64,000 bases of DNA from Gavia stellata (Eukaryota > Chordata > Aves > Gaviiformes > Gaviidae): contig NW_026776913.1 of the NCBI RefSeq assembly GCF_030936135.1, positions 868,001 to 932,000 on the forward strand, read 5' to 3'. A program made the translations under genes and the position numbers. Each line of letters starts with the position of its first letter. Position 1 is the first letter of the stretch. Below the pieces are notes generated by a model. The model was not told the DNA's origin. It made no database searches and saw nothing but the letters and a program-made list of their open reading frames with translations. Positions 18,183 to 30,189 of the stretch are shown here, piece after piece.

Positions 18183-21098
18183 CCAATGCACGCAGCATGG
18201 GCAGCAAACAGGAGGAGCTGGAAGCCATTGTGCAGCTGGACAGCTATGACGTAGTCGCCATCACAGAAACATGGTGGGACGACTCGCATGACTGGAGTGC
18301 TGCGATGGAGGGCTATAAACTCTTCAGGAGGGATAGGCAAGGAAGGAGAGGCGGTGGGGTGGCTCTGTACGTCAAGGAGTGCTTTGATTGTATAGAGCTC
18401 GATGATTGTGATGACAGGGTTGAATGCTTATGGGTAAGGATGAGGGCGAAGGCGGATATCCTGCTGGGGGTCTGTTATAGACCACCCAACCAGGGCGAAG
18501 AAGCTGATGAAGCATTCTACAAATGACTGGCAGAAGTCTCAGAGTCACAAGCCCTTGTTCTTGTGGGGGACTTCAACTTACCAGATGTCTGCTGGAAATA
18601 CAACACAGCAGAGAGGAAACAGTCCTGGAGGTTTCTGGAGTGTGTGGAAGATAACTTCCTGACACAGCTGGTAAGGGAGCCTACCAGGGGAAGTGCCCTG
18701 CTTGACCTGCTGTTACAAACAGAGAGGGTCTGGTGGGAGAAGTGAAGGTCGGAGGCCGTCTTGGGCTTAGCGACCATGAAATGATAGAATTCTCAATTCT
18801 TGGCCAAGTGAGGACGGGGTTCAGCAATACCACTACGATGGACTTGCGGAGGGCAGACTTCGGCCTGTTCAGGACACTGGTTGAGAGGGTCCCTTGGGAG
18901 ACGGTCCTGAAGGGCAAAGGGGCCCAGGAAGGCTGGACATTCTTCAAGAAGGAAATCTTGAAGGCGCAGGAGCAGGCAGTGCCCATGTGCCGTAAGAAGA
19001 GCCGGCGGGGAAGATGGCCGGCCTGGCTGAACAAGGAGCTTAGGCTGAGGCTCGGGGAAAAAAAGAGAACTTACCACCTCTGGAAGAAGGGGCAGGCAAG
19101 TGAAGAAGAATACAAGGACCTCGTTAGGTCATGCAGGGAGGGAATTAGGAAGGCGAAAGCCCAGCTAGAGCTCAACCTGGCCACGGTCGTGAGGGACAAC
19201 AAAAAAAGCTTCTATAAATACATTAACAACAAAAAGAGAGCTAAGGAGGTTCTCCATCCTCTACTGGATGCGGCGGGGAACATTGTCACGAAGGATGAGG
19301 AAAAGGCTGAGGTACTTAATGCCTTCTTTGCCTCAGTCTTTAACAGCCACACCAGGTATCCTCAGGGTATCCGTCTCCCTGAGCTGGATGACAGGGATGG
19401 AGAGCAAAATAGGCTCCCCATGATCCAGGAGGAAGCAGTTAACGACCTGCTATGCCACCTGGACACTCATAAGTCTATGGGGCCTGATGGCATCCACCCA
19501 AGGGTGCTGAGGGAGCTGGCGGAGGAGCTTGCCAAGCCGCTCTCCATCATTTATCAACAGTCCTGGTCAACGGGGGAGGTCCCAGATGACTGGAGGCTTG
19601 CCAACGTGACGCCCATCTACAAGAAGGGTCGGAAGGAGGATCCGGGGAACTACAGGCCTGTCAGCCTGACCTCGGTGCCGGGGAAGGTTATGGAGAGGCT
19701 CATCTTGAGGGCGCTCACGGGACACGTGCAGGATAACCAAGGGATCAGGCCAAGCCAGCACGGGTTCATGAAAGGCAGGTCCTGCTTGACCAACCTGATC
19801 TCCTTCTATGACCAGGTGACCCGCCTAGTGGATGAGGGAAAGGCTGTTGATGTTGTCTACCTGGATTTCAGCAAAGCCTTTGACACTGTTCCCCACAGTA
19901 TTCTCCTGGAGAAGCTGGCAGCCCGTGGTTTAGAGAGGTGCACTCTTCGCTGGGTAAAAAACTGGCTGGATGGCCGAGCCCAGAGAGTTGTAGTGAATGG
20001 GGTGAAATCCAGCTGGCGGCCGGTCACAAGCGGAGTCCCCCAGGGCTCAGTTTTGGGACCGGTCTTGTTTAATGTCTTTATTGATGATGTGGATGAGGGG
20101 ATATAGTGCTCCCTCAGCAAGTTTGCAGACGACACCAAGTTGGGAGGGAGTGTTGATCTGCTTGAGGGTAGGAAGGCTCTGCAGAGGGATCTGGACAGGC
20201 TGGATCGATGGGCTGAGGCCAACTGGATGAAGTTCAATAAGGCCAAGTGCTGGGTTCTACACTTTGGCCACAATAACCCCAGGCAACGCTCCAGGCTTGG
20301 GGACGAGTGGCTGGAAAGCTCCCCCGCAGAAAAGGACCTGGGGGTGTTGATCGACAACCGGCTGAATATGAGCCAGCAGTGTGCCCAGGTGGCCAAGAAG
20401 GCCAACGGCATCCTGGCTTGTATCAGAAATGGTGTGGGCAGCAGGAGCAGGGAGGTGATCGTGCCCCTGTACTCGGCGCTGCTGAGGCCACACCTCGAAT
20501 ACTGTGTTCAGTTTTGGGCCCCTCACTACAAGAAAGACATTGAGGTGCTGGAGCATGTCCAGAGAAGGGCGACGAAGCTGGTGAGGGGTCTGGAACACAA
20601 GTCTGATGAGGAGCGGCTGAGGGAACGGGGGTTGTTCAGTCTGGAGAAGAGGAGGCTGAGGGGAGACCTTATCGCTCTCTACAACTACCTGAAAGGGGGT
20701 TGCAGAGAGGTGGGTGCTGGTCTCTTCTCCCAAGTGACGAGTGACAGGACAAGAGGAAATGGCCTCAAGTTGCGGGAGGGGAGGTTCAGGCTGGATATTA
20801 GGAAAAATTTCTTTACTGAGAGAGTAGTGAATCATTGGAATAGGCTGCCCAGGGAGGTGGTAGAGTCACCCTCCCTGGAGGCATTCAAGGAGCGTGTGGA
20901 TGTGGCATTGTGGGATGTAGCTTGATGGACATGGTGCTGTGTGGTGTTGGGTGGGTTGTGGCTTGTTGTTGTTGTGTGGTGGGTTTTGGTTTGTGTGGTT
21001 TGTTTTTTTTTTTTTTTTTTTTTTTCCCCCAGGTTGGACTTGATGATCTTACAGGTCTTTTCCAACCGTAGTGATTCTGTGATTCTGTGATTCTGTGA
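18140..21098 (+). mobile_element. CR1 LINE, nearly complete ORF2 region
   Basis: The element encodes an apurinic-type endonuclease (ITETWWD near 18260; VGDFNLPDVCW near 18565; SDHEM near 18770) followed by reverse transcriptase ([45 protein letters not shown] near 20125). Breaks are few: an in-frame TGA at 18526, a frame change near 18710, and a TAG at 20104. The frame is otherwise open to its natural end at 20925. A T-rich 3' UTR and the octamer tail (about 21070-21098) follow. ORF1 and the true 5' end are absent. The first ~890 bases are repeated in reverse at 39391-40290. Confidence 0.93.
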
Positions 21099-21492
21099 AA
21101 GGCTGAGGGACTTGGGTTATTATAGTTTGGAGAAGAGAAGACTGAGGGGGGATCTTATCAATGCTTAGAAATACTTAAGGGGTGGGTGCCAGGAGGATGG
21201 GGCCAGTCTTTTTTCAGTGGTGCCCAGTGACAGGACAAGAGGTAATGGGCACAAACATGGTCATAGGAAGTTCCATCTTAACATGAGGAGGAACTTCTTT
21301 CCTTTGAGGGTGTCAGAGCACTGGAACAAGCTGCCTGGAGAGGTTGCAGAGTCTCCTTCTCTGGAGATATTCAAAACTCACGTGGAAGCATTCTTGTGCA
21401 ACCTGCTGTAGGTGAACCTCCTCTGGTTGGGGGGGTTGGACTAGATGATCTCCAGATGTCCCTGCCAACCCCTCTCATTCTGTGATTCTGTG
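21099..21492 (+). mobile_element. CR1 3' end, second subfamily
   Basis: Directly after the previous tail comes another CR1 3' end (RLRDLG-like start, then [14 protein letters not shown]), ending in CTCATTCTGTGATTCTGTG. It belongs to the subfamily seen at 11015-12235. Head-to-tail abutment suggests insertion of one CR1 into another. Confidence 0.85.
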
Positions 21493-21985
21493 GAGGGCAG
21501 CAATGACAACTCACCAAGCAATGGGACATGTGGTTAGGAAAGCCAGAGCCTGCCGGCCCTTGAATCTGGGAAGGGCTGTTAAGGGCAACAAAAAAGGATT
21601 CTACAAGTACATCAACAGCAAAAATAAGGCAAGGGAAACCATGGGGCCACTGCTGAATAGGGCAGGGGTCCTGGTTGCATGGGACATGGAAAAGGCTGAG
21701 TCAGTGGTGCCCAGTGATAGGGCAAGAAACAATGGCACAATGTGAAACAAGGGAAATTCCACCAAAACTGAAGAAAGCACTTTAATATGGTGCAGGTGGT
21801 TGATCACTGGAGCAGGCTGCCCAGAGAAGTTGTGGAGTCTCCATCCGTGGAGGTACTGAAAACCTTGCATGGCTCTGGGCAGCCTGCTCTAGCTGACCCC
21901 ACTTGACCAGGGGAGGTGGACTAGAGGATCTCCAGAGGTGCCTTTCAACCTCAGCCACGCTGTGATTCAGTAATTCTGTGACAGC
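21493..21985 (+). mobile_element. Degraded, internally deleted CR1
   Basis: A piece resembling the [12 protein letters not shown] block of CR1 (near 21585-21620) is followed after a gap by the C-terminal VPSDRA block, then a decayed tail (TGTGATTCAGTAATTCTGTGAC). The reverse transcriptase core between them is missing. Confidence 0.75.
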
Positions 21986-24582
21986 TGGCTGTGTTTCTGA
22001 CTTCTCTGTGCTTGCCCTGTATTGGTTTGACTCCTGATGCCCATGGAGCAGTAACTCCTTTGAGGATGACCTTCAATTTGTGACCCTATGCACAGGCTTG
22101 ACCAAGGGTTACAACTACCAGCAATGCTTCAACTCACAACCGTGTCTCCTGCCAGCAGCTCCAGTGTCCAGACGCTTTCTCAGTGAGGAGTTGGGTCAGA
22201 AGGCACCTCTGGACGTCTCTAGCACCATGATCTGCTCTTAGCAGGGATGACATTGCAGTTACATTAGGTTGGTCAGTATTTTCTCTGGTTGAGTTTGTAA
22301 AATCTCTGGGGCCCTGGCCCACTGCTGATCCACCAGTATCGTCGGCTTTTGGGGTTGTTTTTTTTTTTCTCCTCCAACTATTTCTTTTCCTGATTCTGCT
22401 TCATGCTTTTCTGGCCCCAGCAAGATCCTCACACGTACTCTGAGAAAGGACAATCACAACCTACTCTCCAGTGCAGATTCAGCACCATGCCCTGAGACCT
22501 TGCAAGCAGGCTGTGGTGGCCAGCTCCAAGCAGAGACCCACACTGCGTGTCCCTGCACGGGCTCAGAGCAGGGCACGAGGAGACACCCTACACCCAGCGC
22601 AGAGGGGCTCTGGCAGTGCCCATGGGCTGCAACTGGGGCAGAGCCAGGGGCCATGGGGTGAGAAGAGGAGACCTCAGGTAGCTTGTCTGCACACCTGGGC
22701 AAGAGTCGTGCACCCAGCAGTGCTTCTGAGAGAGGATGGTGGCAGAGGAGGGGGCGCAGTTGGTTGGCGCTGGTCTGTATAGAAACCTAGAGAGTCCCCA
22801 GTCCCGCGAGCAGCAGCGAGTCCCTTCCCAAACAGGTGGAGCTGCTCTGACTGCAGAGGGGCTCCTGGGAGAGCTGGGGCTGGCACTGCCCACCCTGCAC
22901 CTCCCACCCCAGAGTACGTCTTTCATCCCTGCAGTTGAGACAGTGAACAGTCAGGGAGCCCTGCCTGGCTGGGGCTTGGGGGTAATTCTGGGGTCACAAG
23001 AGGGTGGGAGGTTCCTGGAGCATCATGGCTCCTGTGTGCACTCCCAGCCCTGCCCTGGCACAGCCCCATAAGGCCGCCGTGAAGGCAGGGGCGGGGAAAC
23101 ATCCTGCGGCACAATCTCCACACAGCACTCAATGCCCCATTCTCCTGCATCCCTCCTGCTTTGGCAGCCCCAGCTCCAAGCCATGACCTGCTCTGGCCAC
23201 GTCCCATATGGGGCTTCGCAGAGAGCCCTTGTCCAGTGTCTGCCAGGGTCTGGGTCTGCTTAGAGGCCGCTCCCCCAGTACAGGCACTGAGTCCAGCAGG
23301 AGGTAGGAGCTGGTCTCATTTCAAGGATCAGCCCTCGCTGGGGTCGTGGTGAATGGCCAGGGCTGGAAATGGCTGGTGTGAGGGGCTGGGGCCTGCCCAA
23401 CTCTCCCGGGCCAGGTTCTTCTGTCTGTTCATGCACCAACAAGCGGGGCTGGATCTCTGGAGTCAGGGACCCTGCCTGATGGCCTCACATGTGCATGGGG
23501 TGCTCGACAGGGCCCCAGGATCTCCTCTGCATCCTCTCTCCCCCAGTGGGGCTCCCAGAAGCCCCCAGCCCTTCAGAGGACCTAGGAGAGGTCTCATTCT
23601 CCCTGCGGTCACAGCTGGATCCCAGTCCTCCAGCTGGACTCTGGCTGAGAAGCCTTGTCTGGGGGTGACACTGGGGTGGGGGAGCCTGTCTCAAGGACTT
23701 GTGCTGGGAACAAGGACTGAGGGACAGCAGCAAACTGACATGCCTCCTGGGGCAGTCTTCCTTCAGTGCAAGCTCAGAGACAGGGTCCCAGCCTCACATT
23801 TCACACACAGGAGGAACAATGGCATTAAGGGATGGGGAATGGAGGAATCCAGTCGTTCTTCAGCCACTGCCCAGTGGCTGGGAGCCTGTGGAGCACCAGG
23901 ACAGCAAGGACATCTGCCTCTGCACCATGAGTATGTGTTAGTATACCCACACATTGTCCTGGTTTAGTTAAACCCTTGCATTTTTCTCTCAAAGGAGTTC
24001 CCAGGCCATGTCAGCTCCCATCTCATCAGTCCCCATCCCACTTCTCACCTACCCAGCCATGCCCCTGCTCCCCACGGGGCTCCGAGCTGGTGGTGCTGCT
24101 CTGCAGAGGGAGCGGGCTGTGCTGTTCAAGGCAAAAGGGTGACCCTACCCTGGCTTTGCTGCTCAGGGTTGGAAGCAGATCCAGCCAGACAGGGATGGCT
24201 GCTGCTCATTGCTCCCACCTGGGGTCTGTGGAGGTGGAAGGGACTTGGAGGGACTCTGGAGCATTTCCAAGGGCATTAGGTGAGTCCTGTTGTGCCTCTA
24301 GATGCACCTGGTGATACTTCCCAAAGGGTGACATGAATTGCTCTCCAGCCTCCCTTCCTCATGCCTGCTGGTTCCCCACTGCCTCCCCTGTGATTACAGA
24401 GTCCTCATTGGCCTGTGGATACTTGCATTTTCTACCTTACCTTTGGGGGATTCCTCCTTGGGTGATCTCGAGCTTTGTGGGTCTCTATTCATCTCCCACC
24501 CAAGGCATACGCTGCCCTTGGAAATACCCTGTGCTCCCAGATTCTCTTGCTGACCGATGGCTGTCTGCCATGCCATATGTGG
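21986..24582. other. No gene recognised
   Basis: A 2.6-kb GC-rich stretch with frames of up to about 200 codons (for example 23353-23967), all of low-complexity composition and without motifs. No duplicate elsewhere in the window was noticed. Confidence 0.45.
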
Positions 24583-25052
24583 TACAGCCCTGGGTATGTC
24601 CCTCAGTGACACTCACCATCCCCACTGTCACTAGACACACTCAGAGATCAGTTCGAAATCCATCCCTTGGTCTTTAAAAAGTCATGAAGTGACGAGGAGC
24701 TTTTTGCTCCCAAATCCATGGATCAATGGGCCATTTTGAGTCTTGTTCTTTTTAACATCAGCTTCAGAAGACGAGCCAACCATGCAGGCAGCGTGCAGGG
24801 GAGATCCCATTTTATTATAGAGATACTGTAAGAGAGTCAGCTTCTGAGCCAGTGTTAACCATACCTTTCTATGGTTTCCAGGTGAGAGAGAGCACGTTCC
24901 TGCCTCAGATGCAGTGGGACAAATCCAAATAGTCATGTAGGAAACTGAAAGGGAGAAATAACGACAACAAAACCAGCAAAAGAGTGAATAAACAAAACTC
25001 TAACACACTACGGGATGAAATGGGAATCATGTGTGACGAGAGAGGGCAGGTC

Positions 25053-25982
25053 TCAGCTGTTGAAAAATGTTGAAAACCATTTCGTCATGGCATCCTTGAG
25101 CTCCTGGTTCCTCATGCTGTAGATGAGGGGGTTCACTGCTGGAGGTACCACCGAGTACAGAACTGCCACCACCAGGTCCAGGGATGGGGAGGAGATGGAG
25201 GGGGGCTTCAGGTGGGCAAACACTCCAGTGCTGAGAAACAGGGAGACCACGGCCAGGTGAGGGAGGCACGTGGAAAAGGCTTTGTGCCGTCCCTGCTCAG
25301 AGGGGATCCTCAGCACGGCCCTCAAGATCTGCACATAGGACAGCACAATGAAAACAAAACACCCGAAGACTGAACAGAAACTAACCACAAGAAGTCCAAC
25401 TTCCCTGAGGTAGGTGTCTGAGCAGGAGAGCTTGAGGATCTGTGGGATTTCACAGAAGAACTGGTCCAAGGCATTGCCTTGGCAGAGTGGTAGTGAAAAT
25501 GTATTGGACGTGTGCAGCACAGCATTGAGCAACCCACTGCCCCAGGCAGCTGCTGCCATGTGGACACAAGCTCTGCTGCCCAGGAGGGTCCCATAGTGCA
25601 GGGGTTTGCAGATGGCAATGTAGCGGTCATAGGCCATGATGGTCAGAAGATAAAACTCTGCTGAAATGAAAAAGACAAAAAGAAAGACCTGGGCAGCACA
25701 TCCTGCATAGGAAATGGCGCTGGTGTCCCAGAGGGAATTGGCCATGGCTTTGGGGAGAGTGGTGGAGATGGAGCCCAGGTCGATGAAAGAAAGGTTGAGG
25801 AGGAAGAAGTACATGGGGCTGTGGAGGTGGTGGTCGCAGGCTATGGCGGTGATGATGAGGCCATTGCCCAGGAGGGCAGCCAGGTAGATGCCCAGGAAGA
25901 GGCAGAAGTGCAAGAGCTGCAGCTCCCGTGTGTCTGCGAATGCCAGGAGGAGGAACACGGTGATGGAGCTGTTGTTAGACAT
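25053..25982 (-). CDS. Olfactory receptor, OR14-like (bird gamma-c type), gene 1
   Basis: A 309-residue seven-helix odorant receptor, the usual length, in a single coding exon. It would sit in the cilia of olfactory neurons and signal through Golf/adenylyl cyclase. Visible marks are an N-glycosylation site at residue 3, GN in TM1, PMYFFLLNLS in TM2, MAYDRYIAICKPLHY after TM3, the conserved Cys set of the second extracellular loop, KAFSTCLPHL before TM6 and PPAVNPLIYSMRN in TM7. The ATG at 25982 is chosen because it gives the standard N-terminus (MSNNSS). An in-frame extension upstream would cross a probable splice acceptor. A paralogue, about 89% identical, is at 48668-49600. All motifs are intact, so it is probably functional. 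Confidence 0.95.
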   Translation of the reverse strand: MSNNSSITVFLLLAFADTRELQLLHFCLFLGIYLAALLGNGLIITAIACDHHLHSPMYFFLLNLSFIDLGSISTTLPKAMANSLWDTSAISYAGCAAQVFLFVFFISAEFYLLTIMAYDRYIAICKPLHYGTLLGSRACVHMAAAAWGSGLLNAVLHTSNTFSLPLCQGNALDQFFCEIPQILKLSCSDTYLREVGLLVVSFCSVFGCFVFIVLSYVQILRAVLRIPSEQGRHKAFSTCLPHLAVVSLFLSTGVFAHLKPPSISSPSLDLVVAVLYSVVPPAVNPLIYSMRNQELKDAMTKWFSTFFNS

Positions 25983-26005
25983 TTGCTGTTTCTTGGTCTG
26001 GGAGC

Positions 26006-26035
26006 TCTGTCCAAAGAAGGATAAGACAGGAAAAA
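26006..26035 (-). other. Probable 3' splice site before OR gene 1
   Basis: On the minus strand a pyrimidine-rich run ending TTCTTTGGACAG lies about 25 bases before the ATG. OR gene 2 has a matching site at 49624-49655. Vertebrate OR genes commonly have one or more noncoding 5' exons spliced just ahead of the intronless coding exon. Confidence 0.6.
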
Positions 26036-27309
26036 AGTTAGGACAGATTTCTCTGAGAAAACCCACTCCATTTTTCATAGCAATCCCCCCCAGTTGGAAT
26101 GCATTTCCTTTCTCTAGTTTGTGCTGGCTGAGTGTGCTGTGAGGAGCAGGAGCTCTGCCCTTCTGCTGCTGAGGAGTCAGCTTTGCTCTGCTGCAGTGGG
26201 TACATGGGAGCTGACTTGTGACACCTCCAATGTTCACAGGGCATGTCAGATGTAATCCAGCTTTCATGGAAAAATTCAATATCTGCACTCATGACTCAGA
26301 AGAACATGGGCTGCGGCAGAGAGTCTTAGCATGTCTTTTTAATAATTTTGTCTGTGTTTTCTCACACAGCTGCAGTGTTTATCAGTCCTTTTCCCATCTT
26401 CCCTGTGTTTTCATTTTGCTGCCTTGAAGATGCCTTCACACACAAATTACTCTTTTAAAAAAACCCTAAACCTGGACTCTGATGAGACCAGAGGAGTCCT
26501 GTTTCAAAGGACAGCTCTGCAAACTCTTCTCTAGCCCAGCCCAGAGGTGGAGGTGTGATGGAGAGGGCAGGACTCGACCCCTCCCAGAGAGAAGCAACTG
26601 ACTCTGCGAGGAGAGTGCCGACCCCCAAGGAAAGGCTCCGCACTCCCGAGGATCCCACAGCAGAGCTGCGCCTTTCTGGGGGGCAGCTTGCAAGCCCTGC
26701 AGGACAGGCAAAGCAGAGACTCGGGGGTCCCTCCGATGGGAGGTTCTACAGAGAGAGTCAGCTCATTGCCCCGCAGACAGTGCCCAGCAGACATCTGCAG
26801 GGAAACACAGAAAGAGAGCTGCCTGAGCGCACCCTCCCCCTGTGCTTGTTTGCAGTGTCCTCCCAACCCCGTCCCTGTCTCTGCTGCCTGCAGCTGTCCC
26901 TGCCAGGAGCTGGTTCTCTGTCCCCTGTGTCTCCTCCCTGGCAGTGCTCACAGAGCCCATCCCACCCGCTGCCTGCTCAGCTCTGCCCTGCAGAGCCCTC
27001 CCTGCAGCAGGACACTGCCCAGGGGCATCTCTGGGTGTGCAGGCTCTGAGGGGAACATCAGACCAGCCCTGGCGAGGCTGGAAAAGTGACACTGATGCTG
27101 TCTGTGACCACGGCATGGTGATTTCCAATACTCCCCGCTTTATTCACCTCTAAGAGGAACAGACTTGGAATTTCAGTGCCTCCTCCGGAAATGAGAGATT
27201 AATTTCTATGTGCCATTGCCCACCCAGACAACCCAGAGGAGAAGAGTGAAAGACCAGGATCCTTTCCTTTCAGGCAGCCCCTGCCTTGCTGTGCTTCCTG
27301 AAAAGTCTC

Positions 27310-28240
27310 CTGGGAAGATCCTGCAGTGATGTGGAGCTGTGAGCAGCCCTGACCCACACAGCACCCTCTCAACAGCAGAAGCACCCTGCCCTTGCACTGG
27401 TCTCTCCTTCCACCCCCAGCTTCTCCCCACAGCGCCGTGGGGAGCTCCCCGGGCAGGCTGAGTGCTGACCCTGGCAGGCGGCAGAGTCCCTGCCCCAGCA
27501 CCCAGCCCCGGGGGTGCAGGGACCCTGCTCGGAAGGACAGCCCTGGGCACCCCTGGCTGCACACCCACCTTCACACCCTGCAGCCGTCCCTGGCAGAAGG
27601 CAGCCCTCATGCCCTGTCCCTCTGATGGTGCAGCAGGGAAGCCCTGCTCTGGGGCACCTCCTCCTCCTCTACACTGGAGAACCTGTGGCAGTTCTTCCTC
27701 AAAGGTCTCATCGTTTGTGGGATGTGCCAGCATTAGGAGATCTGGCCGTGAACTGTACCTAAATCGCCCTGCAGCCAGAGACTTACCGTGTCAAGGGCTG
27801 TGAAGATTTCTCCTCCAGTGAGCTCGCCTCTGTCCTCCCACCCCAGACTGCCTTTAACCTCTCTCTGCCTTGATCCTCTCCCCTCGGTGCCTGCAGGCAG
27901 TGCCCTCAGCCCTGCTGCGCTCTGCAGAGGAGCTGCTCCTGGGCAGAGCTGTCTCTCCTCAGCGCTGCCCGCTTGCCCTGAGCTCCCTCCATCCCAGGAG
28001 CCCGGCCCAGCTCAGCAGCAGAGGAGCAGCCCAAGGCGGCACTTTCTCTGCCCCTCGGGGCTCCCCCCAGGGGTCCCTGGGGCTCCAGGGGAACCTGCTG
28101 TGAAACAGGCTGGAGCAATCACTGAGGTTCCCTCCCGCAGCTGGGGAGAGACACTTCTTCCCAGCACTGTCATTTCCCTGCTGAGAGACAGAGTCACGCC
28201 TAAATATCAACTTTTCTTGGCCCATCTTTAGACAGGACAG
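27310..28240. repeat. OR-upstream block (LCR-1), copy B
   Basis: This is the uninterrupted version of the block at 40-2062. The core at about 27440-27668 is almost identical to 178-402 and 51178-51405. A second core at about 27896-28050 matches 1946-2062 and 51632-51785. It lies 1.4-2.2 kb upstream of the OR gene 1 ATG on the minus strand, a plausible place for a first exon, promoter or enhancer. No known motif is recognised. Confidence 0.75.
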
Positions 28241-29300
28241 CCAGACAGGGACAGGCAGGGATCTCCTTTACCCCTGCTGAGGGAAGGGATGCAGCTGAGC
28301 CCGACAAGGCATCTCATCCTGGGTTTGGAGTGCTGGGGCTGGAAGGGCACTCAGCTCCCTCCCATGCACACCACAGACCCACAGCAGGTGGGATTCCTCC
28401 TGCCCCCCTTCAGGTGGACACACAATAGGTACCTGCATGTGAGCTCCTGCTCTCAGCTCCCATGGTAATTAATGGAGCTGGAGGCCAGGAGTGAGCTGTT
28501 CAGGTGCAGTTGTCTGGTGACATCTGAGGTGCCAGAGGTGGTCAAAGATATGTGCCGCTAATAGAGACAGATTGAAGGTACGTGCAGGCTGATGTAGAGA
28601 CAGGCCAACATCTGGGGCATCTTCTTGGAGGCTCTTGGGAATTTCCTTTGGCCAACTGAAAGGACAGCTGCTGCCCAAATTAAGGGCAACTGAACCTGTC
28701 CCTACTCGTTATGTTCAGGTCAGCCTATAGAGATATTCATAGGATGGAATGGAGTCTTATGCCACAGGGAGAGCTCCATCTCTTTCTTCCTCTCCTCCAG
28801 GTGTTGGATTCACTAGACCTTCACTGAGTGTATTGGCAGCTGTCTCGTGTTCATCCCCACATTGTGGTACAGAATTCAAGGCAGCTGCTCAATGTAAGGT
28901 TCAAATCCAGGCACACAGAGCTACATGAGATGCCAGGGCTGGCAAGAAAATCAGAGGACCAACAGGAATGCAATTCCCATTCAGGGTGGGTGCCTGACAG
29001 ACACCCCAGGTGGCATCGCAGAGAATGTGATTTGGTGCCTGTGTGCCATTGACTGTTGCCATCACTCAGAGGCATCAGTTATCAGATGTTATCAGAGAGG
29101 CAACGTCTGTCCCTTCTCTACCCAACAGCTGCAGGCATTGCGTGAACACAAAGCACATCACACAGGGATCTTTATTCACTCCCTTGATGATACAGTCCAG
29201 GAACAGAACAATCCTTTTCTCACTGTGCCTGCACACATCTTGTCTTCAAAGACAGCATCCTCCAACCACAGCAATGGTCCATATCAAAACTCAATTGACA

Positions 29301-29899
29301 CTCAAAAGGGAATTCAAGGGCACCAAGATGACCTGTTGCTGTTTCAGGAAGAGTTAAGGAAGAGACAGAGAGAGTGTGGAACCACTTCTAAGTTTAGTAA
29401 GAGTAGGTGTAGATAGATCTGAGATGCTCTGTGTCCCCTTTGCCTCAGTTTCCACCAGCAAGGTCTCCCAGGCCTTTGTGCTTTGAGGCAGGGCTCTGGA
29501 GGAGAACAACCAGCTGTGAATGGGGATGAAGCCAGGGGTTACCTGAGCAAACTGCACACCTACCAGTCCATTGGACTGTAGGGGCTGCATCCAAGTGTGC
29601 TGGGAGAGTTCTTCACCAGTAGATCCTGGTCCATGATGATCCCAGTAAGGAAGGTACTCAGACTCTGTGAGGTACCATTTAAAAGGCAGTTAGGTCAAGG
29701 ATTATAAGGAGAGAATAGTATAGGTAATCTTTGATCCAGTTAGGTGGTGGGATGCCTAGGTGTTGTAGCATCGAATGGGACTCCCAGCCATGCGCAGCAT
29801 GCCATGCAGAGCCCGTCCAGAGAAGACAGTCTCCCATTTTGGTCATTCAAAATCATACTGTATACCCTTAGGAGGAAACGACTCTATTTCTCTTCTCCA
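29301..29899. other. No gene recognised
   Basis: This is the junction zone between direct duplication D1 and the large inverted duplication. Frames are short. Similarity to the far arm cannot be tested here because the partner would lie beyond the right edge of the window. Confidence 0.4.
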
Positions 29900-30189
29900 C
29901 AGTCAGTCAGAAATGATGTTCTCATGAGACCTTCCTGCTGCATTGTCAGACAGAGACAAGGCCATGCAGGTGCCATGATGGCCAGTACCGAGTGGAGCTG
30001 CCCGCAGGCTGCACTGTGACAAGGAGCTGCTGAGGTTGTCCTGTGCCCAAGGGATCTCTGCAGCACAGTACAGGTGTGGAGGCCACGCTGTACACGCAGC
30101 ACAGCGCAGCACAGCACTAACTGTTCGATGCACAATGGTCTTCTGGTGAGGATCAGTGATCAGGTTTCCCTGTGAGAAGTCTGCACTCC

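Larger units (their letters stand above)
24583..29300. repeat. Direct segmental duplication D1, copy B
   Basis: The segment matches 48202-53150 in the same orientation, starting at CCCTGGGTATGTCCCTCAGTGAC. It contains OR gene 1 and its upstream block. Identity is high in the OR coding region and in two short cores of the upstream block. It drops elsewhere, and fades by about 29300. Confidence 0.85.

Noticed and set aside
18182-18183. Exact 3' boundary of LTR-3 and a target-site duplication
   Set aside because: The CAACA at 18178-18182 may belong to the CR1 rather than the LTR, and no matching duplication was found, so no exact boundary or duplication is claimed.
23353-23967. 204-codon plus-strand open frame
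   Set aside because: No recognisable domain, in GC-rich intergenic DNA. Composition is typical of chance frames.
25983-26288. In-frame N-terminal extension of OR gene 1 to 411 residues
   Set aside because: The extension is not receptor-like, is absent from OR gene 2, and crosses a probable splice acceptor. The standard OR N-terminus begins at the ATG at 25982.
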